This document shows positions 10,200 to 20,149 of a stretch of DNA of 64,000 bases, piece after piece. Below the pieces are notes generated by a model that did no database searches, was not told the DNA's origin, and was given only the letters and a program-made list of their open reading frames with translations. Source of the DNA: Symbiodinium kawagutii (lineage: Eukaryota; Sar; Dinophyceae; Suessiales; Symbiodiniaceae); NCBI GenBank assembly GCA_009767595.1, contig VSDK01020647.1, positions 374,796-438,795 on the forward strand. The letters are read 5' to 3'. Each line of letters begins with the position of its first letter. Position 1 is the stretch's first letter. Position numbers and translations under genes: made by a program.

Positions 10200-10738
10200 T
10201 TAGCGTTGTAACTGGACTCCCCTGGCAACCTAAATGGGGTAGAAGAGCGGCAATCCCGCCACCTCAAGAATCTCCGCCAATCCTCGCCATGCCTGCGCCT
10301 AAGATACCGGAACCGGTCGCAGAATCCGAACAAACAACTTTAAATCCGCCAGCGGTGTTAGCGCAAGATGGACCTGCTGAGCGACTCGATTTTCAAGTTT
10401 TGGCCTCTGATGGGAACGCCATGGCCGATCACCTTGAAGATGAAGAATTCCCTGTTTTGTCTCCTGCGGGCTCGCCCACGGACGGTCAATATGAACCTGA
10501 CACGCCTTTACCCGAGACACCCGTGCCAGAGATCCCAACGCAGAGTCCCAGCGATGACGGTGTTGCTGGTTCTCCTAGCGCGGTACGCGGTGCTGGTTGG
10601 AGCTCGCCGATGGCTTCCTTGCCCAACGCGCCTGCCATGCCCACTGGACTTGGTGAAGGGGGGATGTCCCCAATTGCAAAACGCGTGGGTGAACCAAACC
10701 AAATCGAACAAAGACCGCCGAAGCAGGCGCGGGAATAA
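10200..10738 (+). pseudogene. Element B integrase-RT linker
   Basis: This is a Pro/Glu/Ser-rich, low-complexity linker in the frame of 9989-10738 (for example PVLSPAGSPTDGQYEPDTPL) ending at a stop before the reverse transcriptase frame. Such acidic, proline-rich linkers between integrase and RT are normal in copia Pol. No catalytic motif is present. Confidence 0.65.
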
Positions 10739-10780
10739 CCGCCCAAGAAACCTAGGATTGGCAAACTTCACAAAGACGAA

Positions 10781-11718
10781 ATGTGGAAAGCTGTCGAGAA
10801 ATGGGCAGAATCCATGGAAGAAGGCAATCCCCATAGCATACAACGTCTGGCAGCTGTAGTGGATTGGCTGGATGGCGTGCTCGACGCAGAGCAAGTCCAA
10901 ACGGCGCGCCTGGCACAACTAGAAAAGCTGTGGCAAAGGAACGCGTTCGTCCCCGTGCACAAAAGTGAAGTCCCCCAAACCAGCAAAGTGTTCCATTATA
11001 CGCGGGTAGACAAACAACGCGATGGTGTCCACAAAAGCCGATTCACCTGCACTGATATCAAACGAAAATATACTTCAGCAGTGGAAGCAGAGATGCGGGT
11101 ATTCGTACCAACCCCCACTCCTGAATCACACGCGGCGCTTGAGGTTTCTGCCTTGAAGCACGGGCACGCAATGCGCACATTTGATATCGTTGCAGCATTC
11201 CTGATTGGTCAGGACCCGGGCGCTCAGCAAGGAGAACCTGTGTATATGCGAGCTCCGCCAGAATGGCGACCATTGTTTGACGCATGGGTCTCTGAGCAGC
11301 CATGGAGCCCGGAGACAAAGAAAGAAGTTTGGGCCGCATTCTCTGAATGGCTAGAAGGCACGGCCACCGCACGGCCGGATCGGTGTACAAGGATGAATTT
11401 GAAGAGATTTTGCGCACCAAACTGCAGCCAGAGTTTGAATTCAAGCGCGGGGTTCGTGATCCTTGCGTGCACCGTTGCGATAAAACGAACAATTTGGCGC
11501 ATCACATAGATGATGCGCGGTCTGCGGGACCTACTTCAATGTTGAGCCGTCTCATTGATGAGGTCATCCCCCGCCACTGCAAGATTCAGTCTGGCCCTTT
11601 GGAAGCTGAAGGTGCGGCAGTAGAAGCGCTAGGTCTAGAAGGACGAAAACCCGGTTGGCAGGCGCCATCCTTACGGCACCTGACCCAAAACACGCAGACA
11701 ACATCATTCGGGCCGTAG
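10781..11718 (+). pseudogene. Element B reverse transcriptase
   Basis: The frame 10781-11509 covers the fingers and palm: KSRFTCTDIKRKY, then motif A HAMRTFDIVAAFLIGQDPG with its catalytic Asp (about 11160-11220), then VYMRAPPEW. A frameshift near 11370-11400 moves the homology to 11347-11718, with YKDEFEEILRTKLQPEFEF and the catalytic core NNLAHHIDDARSAGP (HIDD in place of YxDD, about 11490-11530). It would copy element RNA into DNA. The frameshift and a second frame change after 11700 make the protein non-functional, although both Asp positions of the core are kept. Confidence 0.87.
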
Positions 11719-12020
11719 GCATTGGCCCGAAGGAGCGTTCGCAAGCGCCATCAAAGAAACTTGATTTGAGCCTGGCCGAGCCGCTCAATGCGGAAATGGC
11801 TGGCCGGTATCGTTCCGCAATTGGGGCCGGGATAACCCGGTTGGCCGGCGCCATCCTTACGGCACCTGACCCAAAACACGCAGACAACATCATTCGGGCC
11901 GTAGGCATTGGCCCGAAGGAGCGTTCGCAAGCGCCATCAAAGAAACTTGATTTGAGCCTGGCCGAGCCGCTCAATGCGGAAATGGCTGGCCGTTATCGTT
12001 CCGCAATTGGGTCCGGCATT
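11649..12020 (+). repeat. 186-bp in-frame tandem duplication in RT connection region
   Basis: The block beginning CCCGGTTGGC at 11650 repeats at 11836, and later anchor points (TATCGTTCC at 11808 and 11994) keep the same 186-bp offset. The two copies differ at only a few bases. Each codes for 62 residues including HADNIIRAVGIGPKERSQ and EMAGRYRSAIG, so the copy number change keeps the frame. Confidence 0.95.
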
Positions 12021-12839
12021 TACTTGTCGGCAGATCGCCGGGACATAGCATACAGTGTTAAAGAGCTGGCGCGGCGAATGACCGCCCCTCGACAATGCGA
12101 TTGGCAATGGCCTCAATTTTTGGCGCGCTATTTGCAAACATACCCCGACTATGTTCGGGTGACAGTGTTGGATCCCAATGCCTATGAAGGCGACTTGAGC
12201 CTGGACATTTATGCCGACTCTGATTGGGCCGGGTGTCCTGAAACAAGACGCAGCACGGATTCCCATGTAGCGTACTTGGGTGGAGCAGCGATTGCTGTCA
12301 CCACTCAAACCCAACCAGGGCTACCTGCCACGTCAAGCCCTGATGCCGAATTCCGTGGCATCAGCAGGGCTACGAGGGAAGCGTTGTTCATACATGGCCT
12401 TGCAACTGAAGACTTTGGTCTCCCAACTTCCGTCCCAAAACTCTGGTCGGATAGTTCCACAGCATTGACTGCGTCCAAACGAATCGGTCCTGGGTCGAAA
12501 TTGCGACACTTAGAGGTTTCTGAATTCTATGCGCAAGGTGCGCTCCACGCTGGCAAGATTCAAGTCCGTGAAATGAAAGGAACTTCCAACCCAGGAAATT
12601 TCCTGACCAAACATCCCGAAGGTGGGCCTGACGCGCTCCAAGCGTCGCCGTCCCTTGGACTTGTAGACGTCCGTGACATCGCGGGTAGCACCGCAGTCAC
12701 GAGATCAACCGTCAAAACTATTAGCGTTAACAACCCTGCGCAATGGCAAGGCCTCCGTCCGAAGGAGTTCAAATTGCAGTTGGTTGGCGCTGTGACTGCG
12801 CAGCGAATCCATGGAGCCGAGTGCGCCTGTAGCTGGTAG
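11655..12839 (+). pseudogene. Element B RT connection and RNase H
   Basis: This is a 394-residue open frame. After the duplicated 62-residue unit comes GIYLSADRRDIAYSVKELAR, the conserved segment after the RT core. The RNase H domain follows, with its acidic residues in DIYADSDWAGCPETRRSTDS (about 12210-12260), SSPDAEFRGISRATREALFI (about 12335-12390, Glu) and LWSDSSTALTASKRIGPGSK (about 12440-12500, Asp). The C-terminal segment HLEVSEFYAQ...NPGNFLTKHPEGG is the usual copia ending. RNase H would degrade the RNA template. The active-site acids look intact here. Confidence 0.87.
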
Positions 12840-12879
12840 TTGCCCAATTTGAACAGCAGGAAAGATCGCCCCTAGACGT

Positions 12880-12888
12880 AAAGGGGGG
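12880..12888 (+). promoter_or_regulatory. Polypurine tract of element B
   Basis: AAAGGGGGG sits directly before the TG that opens the 3' LTR. It is the expected primer for plus-strand DNA synthesis. Confidence 0.88.
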
Positions 12889-13086
12889 TGTGAATTCTCC
12901 GCACACGTGTCACACAGCAGTTTAGCTGTCACTAATACTTGTACAGGACTTGTTTAAGACAACCACTTGAACTTGAATTAAACTTGACTCTTGTTTTCGT
13001 TTCCGTAGCCCCTTTTTGAGGATAGCACCAAGAAGTGGGAAAAGTAGAGCCCAATACGCTAGCTGCCTGCGGACTTCCGTTTTGCA
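12889..13086 (+). repeat. Element B 3' LTR
   Basis: It starts TGTGAATTCTCCG and ends TTTTGCA. It is homologous to 6468-6656 but with a different central block (ACTCTTGTTTTCGTTTCCG). Confidence 0.93.
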
Positions 13087-13091
13087 GCTTC
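13087..13091. repeat. Target-site duplication of element B, right copy
   Basis: GCTTC directly follows the terminal CA of the 3' LTR and matches 6463-6467. Confidence 0.9.
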
Positions 13092-13145
13092 CCGCTCTAG
13101 CCGCAAGGTGGGCGAGCAGACTTGCCGCAACCCAGCGCAGCAGTC
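13087..13145 (+). pseudogene. Continuation of the Cys-rich helicase gene after element B
   Basis: Read in the frame of the upstream part (GCT TCC CGC TCT...), this gives SRSSRKVGEQTCRNPAQQ. GEQTCRNP looks like the remaining Cys-rich tail of the Stc1-like domain interrupted by element B. Homology of this kind ends near 13145, where LINE ORF1-like sequence begins in the same frame. Confidence 0.5.
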
Positions 13146-13937
13146 CGTGGAATTCGTCTACAAGGCGTCCCCGACCCCTATTGGGGCAACCATGGCAGAT
13201 GTTGGACAGTGGATGAAACAACAAAGTTGGAATGGGCGACCAAAGAAAACATTGAAACACAAAACTTGGCTCGTTGGACTGACGCATGCTTTGACCACTG
13301 ATTTTGCAACATGGAATGGACAATCGGTCCTATTGCCAGAGGTCAAATCAAAATATCAGCAGAAGAACCAGTCATTTGCCCTTGCAAGTCAAAGGCCTTT
13401 GGAACAGATGAAGCCTTTTGAACACGCAGATCGTAACAATGCGAAAGAGAACGTGGATCCATTGCAGTCCATGACCCATGGAAGGCTGCCTTGAGGTTTG
13501 GTACCAGTCAACCAAATCGGCCGACGAGCGCAGCGCCTGCTCCCGCTGCCCGAGCAGTGGAACCACCCATAGCAGCAAAGTTTCAGCACCATGAAGACAA
13601 ACTAGCTAAGATGGAAGACACATTGCAGAAATTGCAAGAGCAAGCAGATGGACAGCAACTGTGGAATCAGCAACTCGAACAGAAAGTGGACGCAGACATG
13701 AATAAAAATCGTCGTGACATGGAGGCACAATTGCAAGCCCTTTCCAATAGATTTGATAGATCATTGGAGAAGGCATTGAAAAAACACGATGATCAGATTT
13801 CCACGGCCTTTGCGGCACTCAAGGCCATGATGCAAAGCCAGAAGAAGTCAGATAAACCATTGAAAAAGAGAGCTAAGACTAAGAAAGGCGAAGCAGATGA
13901 TGATGAAAACATGGAGGAAGAATCTGATGATCTGTGA
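13146..13937 (+). pseudogene. LINE ORF1, coiled-coil protein, frameshifted
   Basis: The first part (to 13494) contains KTWLVGLTHALTTDFATWNG and SVLLPEVKSKYQQKNQ, which resembles the N-terminal domain of dinoflagellate LINE ORF1. A frameshift near 13480 joins it to VHDPWKAALRFGTSQP and the frame of 13491-13937. That frame is Ala/Pro-rich, then a heptad-rich coiled coil (DKLAKMEDTLQKLQEQ, NRRDMEAQLQALSNRFDRSL) and a basic then acidic tail (KKRAKTKKGEADDDENMEEE). ORF1 proteins bind element RNA as oligomers. The single frameshift splits it. Confidence 0.65.
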
Positions 13938-14150
13938 CTAGGATCTGTCACAGGAAAACCACACGCAACAAAGAATTCAATCGCGCAACCGAAGGTCAGG
14001 ATCTTTCCTGATCAGTTAATATCCGATTGGAAAGCAACAATGCCCAATCACCGCAGGCAAACCATGCCTAGCATCCAGGCAACCTTGCGCTTTTTCACGC
14101 ATTCACTGGAAGCATTCGATACTTGTGGAAGCGCGCGGTAGAAGGAGTGC
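13938..14150. other. Spacer between LINE ORF1 and ORF2
   Basis: The stretch between the ORF1 stop and the start of recognisable ORF2 homology has no long frame and no clear motif. Confidence 0.5.
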
Positions 14151-14153
14151 CAC

Positions 14154-14825
14154 TTGCATTACAGATCAATTAATATTTTCGCACAAATATCCAATGTGCG
14201 ACATTGCTCTGCGAAGTCACTTGCATATGTCCATAGACGCTGGTGTAGAATCCTTTGCGATCCGCCTTTGTGTGGAAGACGGATCGGTGAAGCAGCACAC
14301 CCGGGTCCGGAGCCCAAAAAGGAACAGCTGACGATTGCTGTTCGCAATCCAGCAACAATAAGGGGGAATAAGGAAGAAATTCTCAAAATACAAGCTGGCC
14401 TGGTATCTTTCTCGGAAACTTCAGCTACCAGTACGGTTCAAAAGACATTCCAACAATCGATTAAATATAATAAATATGATGTTCATTGGAGTAAACCTGT
14501 TGCATCAAAATTGATATCAATGGATGATCGATCGGCTTTACGAGGCGAAGCCATGGGAACAGCTATCATCACAACCCTACCCAACCGCAAATACAGAAGT
14601 TCCGTTCCAGATGATATGCGGGCAATGCGCCGTATTTCAACTGCCATTGTGAAAATGCGCGACAAAGAAAAAATACAATGAAGGTAAACGTCTTAATGCC
14701 TTGTTGGTGGCTAGTTTATTTGACATTGTATCCACGTGTGGATTGCCATATATCATTGGAGGAAACTTCCATGAACAGCCTAATGCACTCTTGGTTTTCG
14801 AAGCTTTTCGCCGCGTTGGCGCTTA
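14154..14825 (+). pseudogene. LINE ORF2, APE-like endonuclease, frameshifted
   Basis: The frame 14154-14681 contains GRRIGEAAHPGPEPKKEQL, a signature I associate with dinoflagellate LINE ORF2, then LVSFSETSATSTVQKTFQQ, where the Glu matches the catalytic LSET of APE-type endonucleases. RGEAMGTAIITTLPNRKYRS follows. After a frameshift near 14680 the homology continues as GKRLNALLVASLFDIVSTCG and LPYIIGGNFHEQPNALL. The last is the catalytic GDFN segment with Asp to Asn and Asn to His changes. The domain would nick target DNA. Both the frameshift and the altered residues show decay. Confidence 0.72.
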
Positions 14826-15200
14826 AGAACTTTTGGGTCAGGAGCCAATTGGGCCGGACGCAGCGCTACTAAGAAAAGCATTAACGGCACCAGAGTCCAA
14901 TTGCTCTACCCAACTGCTGAGTCTGGACGCAGATCACAAGGCACAATCGCACAATAGGACAAGGCGCAAGCAAAGCACTGTTTGTCAGAAACCTGTACGC
15001 TGAAGCAAACTTGGCAAAGCTGGGAACATCACCGCGCATGTAGGCACACGCTTTCCACAAGGCTTGGCGCAAGCAAAAAAACTAAGCACGCAGAGCTGAG
15101 AAACCAATACGCGCAGGAACTGGTAGGGAAAGGGGCTATCCTGTTGAAGGAAATGAACACCACATGTTGCGCTGGCGTCCTCACTAAATACTTAGAAGCT
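14826..15200 (+). pseudogene. LINE ORF2 tail, decayed
   Basis: Fragments in changing frames with several stops follow the endonuclease. Short matches in style (for example LLSLDADHKAQSHNR) suggest the segment between the endonuclease and reverse transcriptase of a LINE, but no RT motif can be seen. The right limit is an estimate. Confidence 0.35.
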
Positions 15201-15563
15201 GAACTGCTGATTTCCCACACCTGAAAAAATTAGGCGCGGTCACTTCTTTTGATCGCTTTACATTGGAATACCGCCAACGGTTTCACCATGCCAGATGTTT
15301 AAATTTTGGGCGCTCAACTGAAATCTCAACACCCTCTGCTGCCTCAAAGGCACCACACTGAACACACCGACATATACACTGCTGGTTGTAGTTGTAGCGT
15401 TTGATTTTATTAATTATCAAAAACGCCAGCTGCATCTTGCGCTTTTTTTGCGGCCCACTACGTGTGAAGAAGTACTGAAGTCGCGTTTTTTGCACCGAGA
15501 ATCTTCATGCGCGGACACCGAAGTTCTTCGCTGCGCCGTTTTTTTGTCGCTGTGTGAAACGCA
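15201..15563. other. Non-genic spacer before element C
   Basis: This is AT-rich sequence with poly-T runs (for example 15437 and 15485-15550). No gene, tRNA or LTR was recognised. Confidence 0.55.
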
Positions 15564-15663
15564 TGTTTAGCCCACGCAAATCACCCCTTCGCGATCACTA
15601 CACCCTCTATCTGCCCGAGCATAGACAATGCAGCGTTTGACCCACTGACGCTCAAGCGTTTCA
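15564..15663 (+). repeat. Element C 5' terminal repeat
   Basis: 100 bp, starting TGTTTAGCCCACGCAA and ending AAGCGTTTCA. By eye about 83 of 100 positions match the copy at 22627-22726, with no indel. Confidence 0.88.
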
Positions 15664-15664
15664 A

Positions 15665-15676
15665 TGGTAGCGGAGC
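15665..15676 (+). promoter_or_regulatory. Primer-binding site of element C
   Basis: TGGTAGCGGAGC lies one base after the end of the 5' repeat and is identical to the PBS of element B. Confidence 0.75.
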
Positions 15677-15739
15677 CATCCCAATAGCGGGCAGCATCCG
15701 CGGGCGCACGCCTTGTCCGCTGGGGGCGACGGTGTATAG

Positions 15740-16550
15740 GCGAGAGTGGAAAAGGCAAACTTGATGTCTTCGACGGCACGGATCCGTCAACCTTTAGGCA
15801 ATGGAAACGAAGAGCACAATTCACGCTAGCTTCACTCCTACCTACGATTAGCGCTGCAAAGTTTGCACCCAAATTGACGCAGTACACCGGAGGAGAGGCA
15901 GAAGCGCATCTCGAAAGCTGACCAGTGGAAAGAATCTGCGCAGAAAAAATTGAGATGGGTTGATCTGGGCTGCCCTTGATGAAAAATACGGGCCGCAAAC
16001 CATATCGACTTATTCCAAGAAGCCGTGAGCTGTTCTTTCGGATTTACAAGTCAAGAATGAGGAACCGTACAAACGATTCCTGGTACGATTTGATCACGCC
16101 AAGAGGAAATTAGCCGCGTTAGAGATCAAGCTCCCCGAGCTAGTGTCTGGCTATACCTTGCTCAAGAAACTGGGCGCCCAGAGTGAATCCATGATTTTGA
16201 CAGCAACAAAATGGAAGTTGGGACTAGCAGCAGTGGTGAAGGCCATCGAGGCAGTGTTTCCAGAATGAAAAAGCTCAGGAAAGAACTCGAAGGAAGTGCT
16301 CAGTGCAGAGCTGGAAGCAGATATGATGGAAGATGAAGAAAAGCAACGCGCAGCCGATGTGCTTGCCATAGAAGTAGGGGAGAGAAACGGAGAGGAGGAA
16401 GAGGCGTTAGAAGCATTCGAATCATACGCGGGCACTCGTAGGAAAGCCGGGCCCAAGAGCAACGGAAAAGCAGAAGCGATTTTCCAGCTCCATCCTCCGG
16501 ATCCTCGAATTGAGATGGACGAGCAGCAGGACGGGATGGGCGACCAGTGA
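15740..16550 (+). pseudogene. Element C gag relic
   Basis: In one frame (about 15750-15920) the sequence reads GKLDVFDGTDPSTFRQWKRR, ASLLPTISAAKFAPKLTQYT and GGEAEAHLES, the classic dinoflagellate copia Gag opening. After stops and frame changes comes RFDHAKRKLAALEIKLPELV and SGYTLLKKLGAQSESMILTA (about 16090-16205), the rest of the capsid domain. An acidic stretch (16296-16550) rich in Glu and Asp follows. At least three frame changes are needed to read it through. Confidence 0.75.
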
Positions 16551-16779
16551 GCTCCTGGCGCTTGACAGGAATTGTCAACGCACGCCTGGAACAATTCAAG
16601 CAACGCACTCGACGCTTCACTTGCGAACGTCTTGGACATCGGAAGGGGGGGCGCCCAACCAGGAAGAACAAGAACTCCAGCAGTTCAGGTGGCAACGCGG
16701 CAAAGACGAAAGAGGCATTCATTCATCATCGATGAAAGCAACGACGAGGCGCGCAGGCTTTGGGAAGTCTCCCGCACAG

Positions 16780-17440
16780 AATGCAGGTCAGCGTCATGGG
16801 AAACATGACATGGGGAGCGCTGCAAGGAATGCAGGATTCGCCGACAACCACCGCACAAGGAGCAGACAGCGCGAGGAGGCTGCATCAGTGAGTCAGGCCA
16901 CTGCAGAAAGCAATTTCCAGGAAGGAAGGCTTGAGCTGCAACGAGGATTGATGTATGAAGCGCGTCAGGGAGAAGATGTACTGAGCGAGGGCTGCGGTCC
17001 AAGCCTGAAAGTCTGGGGCGCGCCGGACACAGCACGCAGAAAGGCTTTGGTAGGCGAGCAAACCCTAGCACAAATCGAACAGCATCTTAGTGAACAAGAA
17101 TCTAGAGCTAGCAGCCGCATTGAATTTCGTTTCGGAATTGCTGGAACCGTTGCTTCGTTGCCAGCCAGCGTCGGAGGAAAGAAACTTGTAGTAAGAGCAG
17201 CAGTGCCCGACGCAAGCCAAGAGACACCCTTGCTTTTACGCAAGGAATTTCCCAGACAGCTTGGGGCTGCGATCGATATGGGGAAGGATTCGATTTACTT
17301 TCGGAATCTGGATGCGGCGGTTACCATTGTTGAGACGGCTAGGGGTTACTATAATATTCCCATGTTTGCGTTTGATTCGGTTGAACCTAGGTTGGCTGAG
17401 CGTTGCGCTGCTGAGCTGAAAGGTATAAGAGTAGAGCTGA
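16780..17440 (+). pseudogene. Element C protease region
   Basis: Within the long frame 16510-17664, residues coded by about 17110-17310 read SRIEFRFGIAGTVASLPASV, GGKKLVVRAAVPDASQETPL and LLLRKEFPRQLGAAIDMGKD. These match the C-terminal half of the dinoflagellate copia aspartic protease region ('FRFG...LP..VGG....PLLLS...LGA.ID...'). The active-site DSG segment was not recognised. The frame then runs into a purine repeat. Confidence 0.65.
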
Positions 17441-17459
17441 TGACAAATCTCACATGGAA

Positions 17460-17560
17460 GAACAAGAAGAAGAACAAGAACAGGAACCAGAACAAGAACC
17501 AGAAGAAGAAGAAGAAGAAGAAAAAGAAAAAGAAGAAAAAGAAAAAGAAAAAGAGAAGAA
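17460..17560 (+). repeat. (AAG)n/(GAA)n purine repeat in element C
   Basis: The stretch is an almost pure A/G tract of AAG, AAC and GAA units, coding for poly-Lys or poly-Glu depending on frame. It lies between the protease and the next Pol segment. Confidence 0.9.
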
Positions 17561-17779
17561 TCAAGCAGAGTGTCAAGGCTCGAAAGCAACTCACGAACCC
17601 AGCATCTCAAGTTGCGGCGCCGAACATCACGCGACCTATACATTGGGAATCACACGACGACTGAGGAGATGAAGCAGCTTCTGCTCAATGCACAACGTGG
17701 CGGAACAGCCGCGGCTTCAACGAGATGTCAGATCACTCTGAGGACAACGAGCAGCGCCCGGCAAATCCACACAGTCATA

Positions 17780-18780
17780 TGAAGGCCGGCAAATACAAAC
17801 GGATGGCCAAAGACTACGGCGCGATCTAAAAAACAGACAAGGGCTACATTGCAGGGGCGCGCAGCCATGTGAACACGAAGAGCCGCGCGGGGCTCCAGAA
17901 GGTCAAGCTCTACGCGCTCAGCCGCGCTGCAAGAGGGAGCGCATCAAGAAGGTCGAGGAAGAGAGACAGAACGCAAGCAGTCAGACCAGCATCCCACCAA
18001 CAGCAGCCAACAATTCATCCCCGAGACCATAACATGGCGCGGGACAGGGTGGACCACCCGACACCATCGGCCGGATCCGGGACGACCACGTTGACAGTCA
18101 CCGAGAAGGACAAGCAGAAGATTCTTTCCCTCCTGGCAAAGGGCAAGAACTGACCCTGAGAAGGAGGTGAAAAAGCATCTCAGAAGACATGTAAAGCAAA
18201 TTCAGCATGCAGATCAGCAAGCTTGCGCTACCAACGAGACACTGGAGAAGGAAACTGCGGGTGATGTTGGTTATGACAGGGTTGATGCTTCTGGCGCTGA
18301 TTGTCGCTTTCATGGTTGCGACGCTCGTGAAGTGTATTCGGTTCCTAGGATTTGTCCCGTGGCAAAAACGGTTTTTTCATATGACATCCAGGATGGACGG
18401 GACTTTCTGAGAGCTGGCAATGCTTAGACGACCTGAGAAAGCACAAGCCAAGCCACTTTCACGTGCCCCTGCCATGCGGGCCATACAATACTATGCTGAA
18501 CAGACTTTTGTGATCCCGAGAGCTGAAGCGGATGTTTTGCCGGATTTCGCCACACAATTCTGCAAAAGAACAAATGAAATTGCGAGGGGCCTTTTCTCTT
18601 GAACATCCCGTAGGAGCTGACACTTGGCAGGATGCAGATATGAAGACTCTGTCGGACATGGAGGGAGCTCATGCTGTTGTGTTTGACCAGCGCCATTTTG
18701 GGCTTCGAAAGCAAGAAGTACCACAAGAAGCGAACTCGGATTCTCACGGATTGCATTGAACCTTTGGGCGCCCTCAATCG
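17780..18780 (+). pseudogene. Element C Pol segment between protease and integrase
   Basis: Several short pieces in different frames match the order seen in large dinoflagellate copia Pol proteins. They are KTDKGYI...RSHV...AGLQKVKLYA (17830-17920), REVYSVPRICPVAK (18330-18365), GAFSLEHPVGADTWQDADMK (18585-18650), AHAVVFDQRHFGL (18670-18705) and KKRTRILTDCIEPLGALNRQ (18720-18785). The biochemical role of this segment is not known to me. The recognition is from memory of the family. Confidence 0.5.
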
Positions 18781-18889
18781 ACAGCGTAAAAAAGATCATG
18801 GCCACCAACAGATCGGAAGGAAAATCAAGATAGGAGGGCCATGGGTGAACCGGAGCGCGCGCGCAAGCGTACCCCAAAAATCTGGCTGA

Positions 18890-19470
18890 GGCGATTACGA
18901 AGGGAATCAGGGATAAGCAGAAAAGAGAGAACTATGAAGTTCTGGCGGTCGAAACTCTGAAAGAGGATTCTCCTAACCTGAAGGAAAGCGTTCATAGATG
19001 TCACACTAATCTGGGCCACCCCGCAAGGGAGAAATGTATTCACACGTTGAAGTCAGCTGGCGCGAGCGAAGCTGTGATCAAGATTGCGAAAGGGTTGCAG
19101 CGTAGCGCGCGCATGAGTAGGAAGACACCGGATACCCACCCAGCTGTCAAACAAAAACAAGCCGTGGGTTTCAACCAACAAGTTTGCATGGGCAGGTTTG
19201 AGGTTCCCATTTTTCAGAACAAGGAAAAAAGGAGATGCTCAACATGATCTGTGAAGGTACGCGGCTTCAAGCGGTTGTTTTCTTTTGGAAGGGCGCTTGA
19301 ATATTGGGCCCGTTGGGCGGGAATACCAATGAGAAGTCAGACGGACGGGGCCGAGCAGCAACTGATTGCGCCTGCGATGAAATACGACACTGTCATCGCG
19401 TATTGTTCTGAATCGTCCTCGTGAAAGTTCACATGAAGAATCAACGAGACACAAGGAATTGAACACGCAC
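18890..19470 (+). pseudogene. Element C Gag-pre-integrase and integrase core
   Basis: VHRCHTNLGHPAREKCIHTL (about 18990-19055) is the Gag-pre-integrase 'H...LGHP' motif. It continues KSAGASEAVIKIAKGLQRSA, where the Cys-x2-Cys pair is lost (RSARM). Then come FNQQVCMGRFEVP (first Asp lost: the expected GxD reads MGR), LNMICEGTRLQAVV (19230-19275) and YWARWAGIPMRSQTDG (19305-19357), the last with the second catalytic Asp. The remaining core is too decayed to read. The protein is clearly inactive. Confidence 0.7.
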
Positions 19471-20130
19471 ATCATGGCTACCGAGTAGTGTCGCAAACGC
19501 ACAAGAAAAACGAGGTCACAAGGTAACTGCAGTCCTGCTGGTTTTGCAGGTTTGCCACATGAAGCATCACTGAAAACAACGACCCTTGCAGCCTTCTGGT
19601 TTGTCTAAAATCCATGTTACATTTTCGATGGTATTTGCATGACTCCTGGCCCGTCAATTCGTAGTTCTACTAGTTTCTTTCATCAAAGGGCAGCGCACGC
19701 GTTTCAGACCAATTTTTTTTTGGAACCCAGAACGTGGCCGAAAGGGATGAGAAAAGGAAGTGAAAGCGATGGAAAAAACAGAAGCAGGACGGGAAAGAGA
19801 CCGGAGTTTGACGGTGACATGCAGGAAAGGCTGGATCGCGATGGGACGTTCGCGTCTAAAAAATCTTGCCTCGGAATCTCCTATTAGGCAGAACGACGTG
19901 GGGGGCTGTGGAAAATGTGTTTGGCAAAAAGGCCTTGAGGAATGCAACCCCGGGACAAGGCCGCAGTGAACGAGTTGCGCGACAGAACGGATCCAGCGAA
20001 AAACTCCATGACCAGAAGATATGGCTATTTTTTCTGACCAACATGTTTTTGGGAATGGTCTGCAAATACCCTAGGAGTTGCGCGAACATAACCCCAATGC
20101 GCACCACATGCCAGGAATGCTCCGGGAAAT
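19471..20130 (+). pseudogene. Element C decayed integrase stretch
   Basis: Expected to hold the third integrase motif and the following helical domain, but frames change constantly. Weak pieces such as RLDRDGTFASKKS (about 19825) may be remnants. No confident motif is visible. Confidence 0.35.
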
Positions 20131-20149
20131 TCCAAGTTATGTAAGGGCT

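Larger units (their letters stand above)
6468..13086 (+). mobile_element. Element B: Ty1/copia LTR retrotransposon with TSD, nested in a helicase-like gene
   Basis: This is an element of 6.6 kb with TG...CA LTRs at 6468-6656 and 12889-13086, a primer-binding site directly after the 5' LTR, a polypurine tract directly before the 3' LTR, and flanking GCTTC duplications. Inside are gag, protease, integrase, reverse transcriptase and RNase H in copia order. Several frameshifts, a lost integrase Asp and a 186-bp tandem duplication show that it is inactive. Joining the flanks at the duplicated GCTTC gives an uninterrupted reading frame (GCT TCC CGC...) from 6214 across into 13092 onward, so the host open frame was intact at the insertion point when the element landed. 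Confidence 0.93.
13146..15200 (+). mobile_element. LINE-type non-LTR retrotransposon relic
   Basis: A coiled-coil ORF1 is followed by an endonuclease-bearing ORF2 on the plus strand, the arrangement of dinoflagellate LINEs. ORF2 loses its frame after the endonuclease, and no reverse transcriptase core was recognised before about 15200, so the copy is broken and probably truncated at its 3' end. No poly(A) tail or target-site duplication was identified. It is either inserted into or next to the helicase-like gene. Confidence 0.72.
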
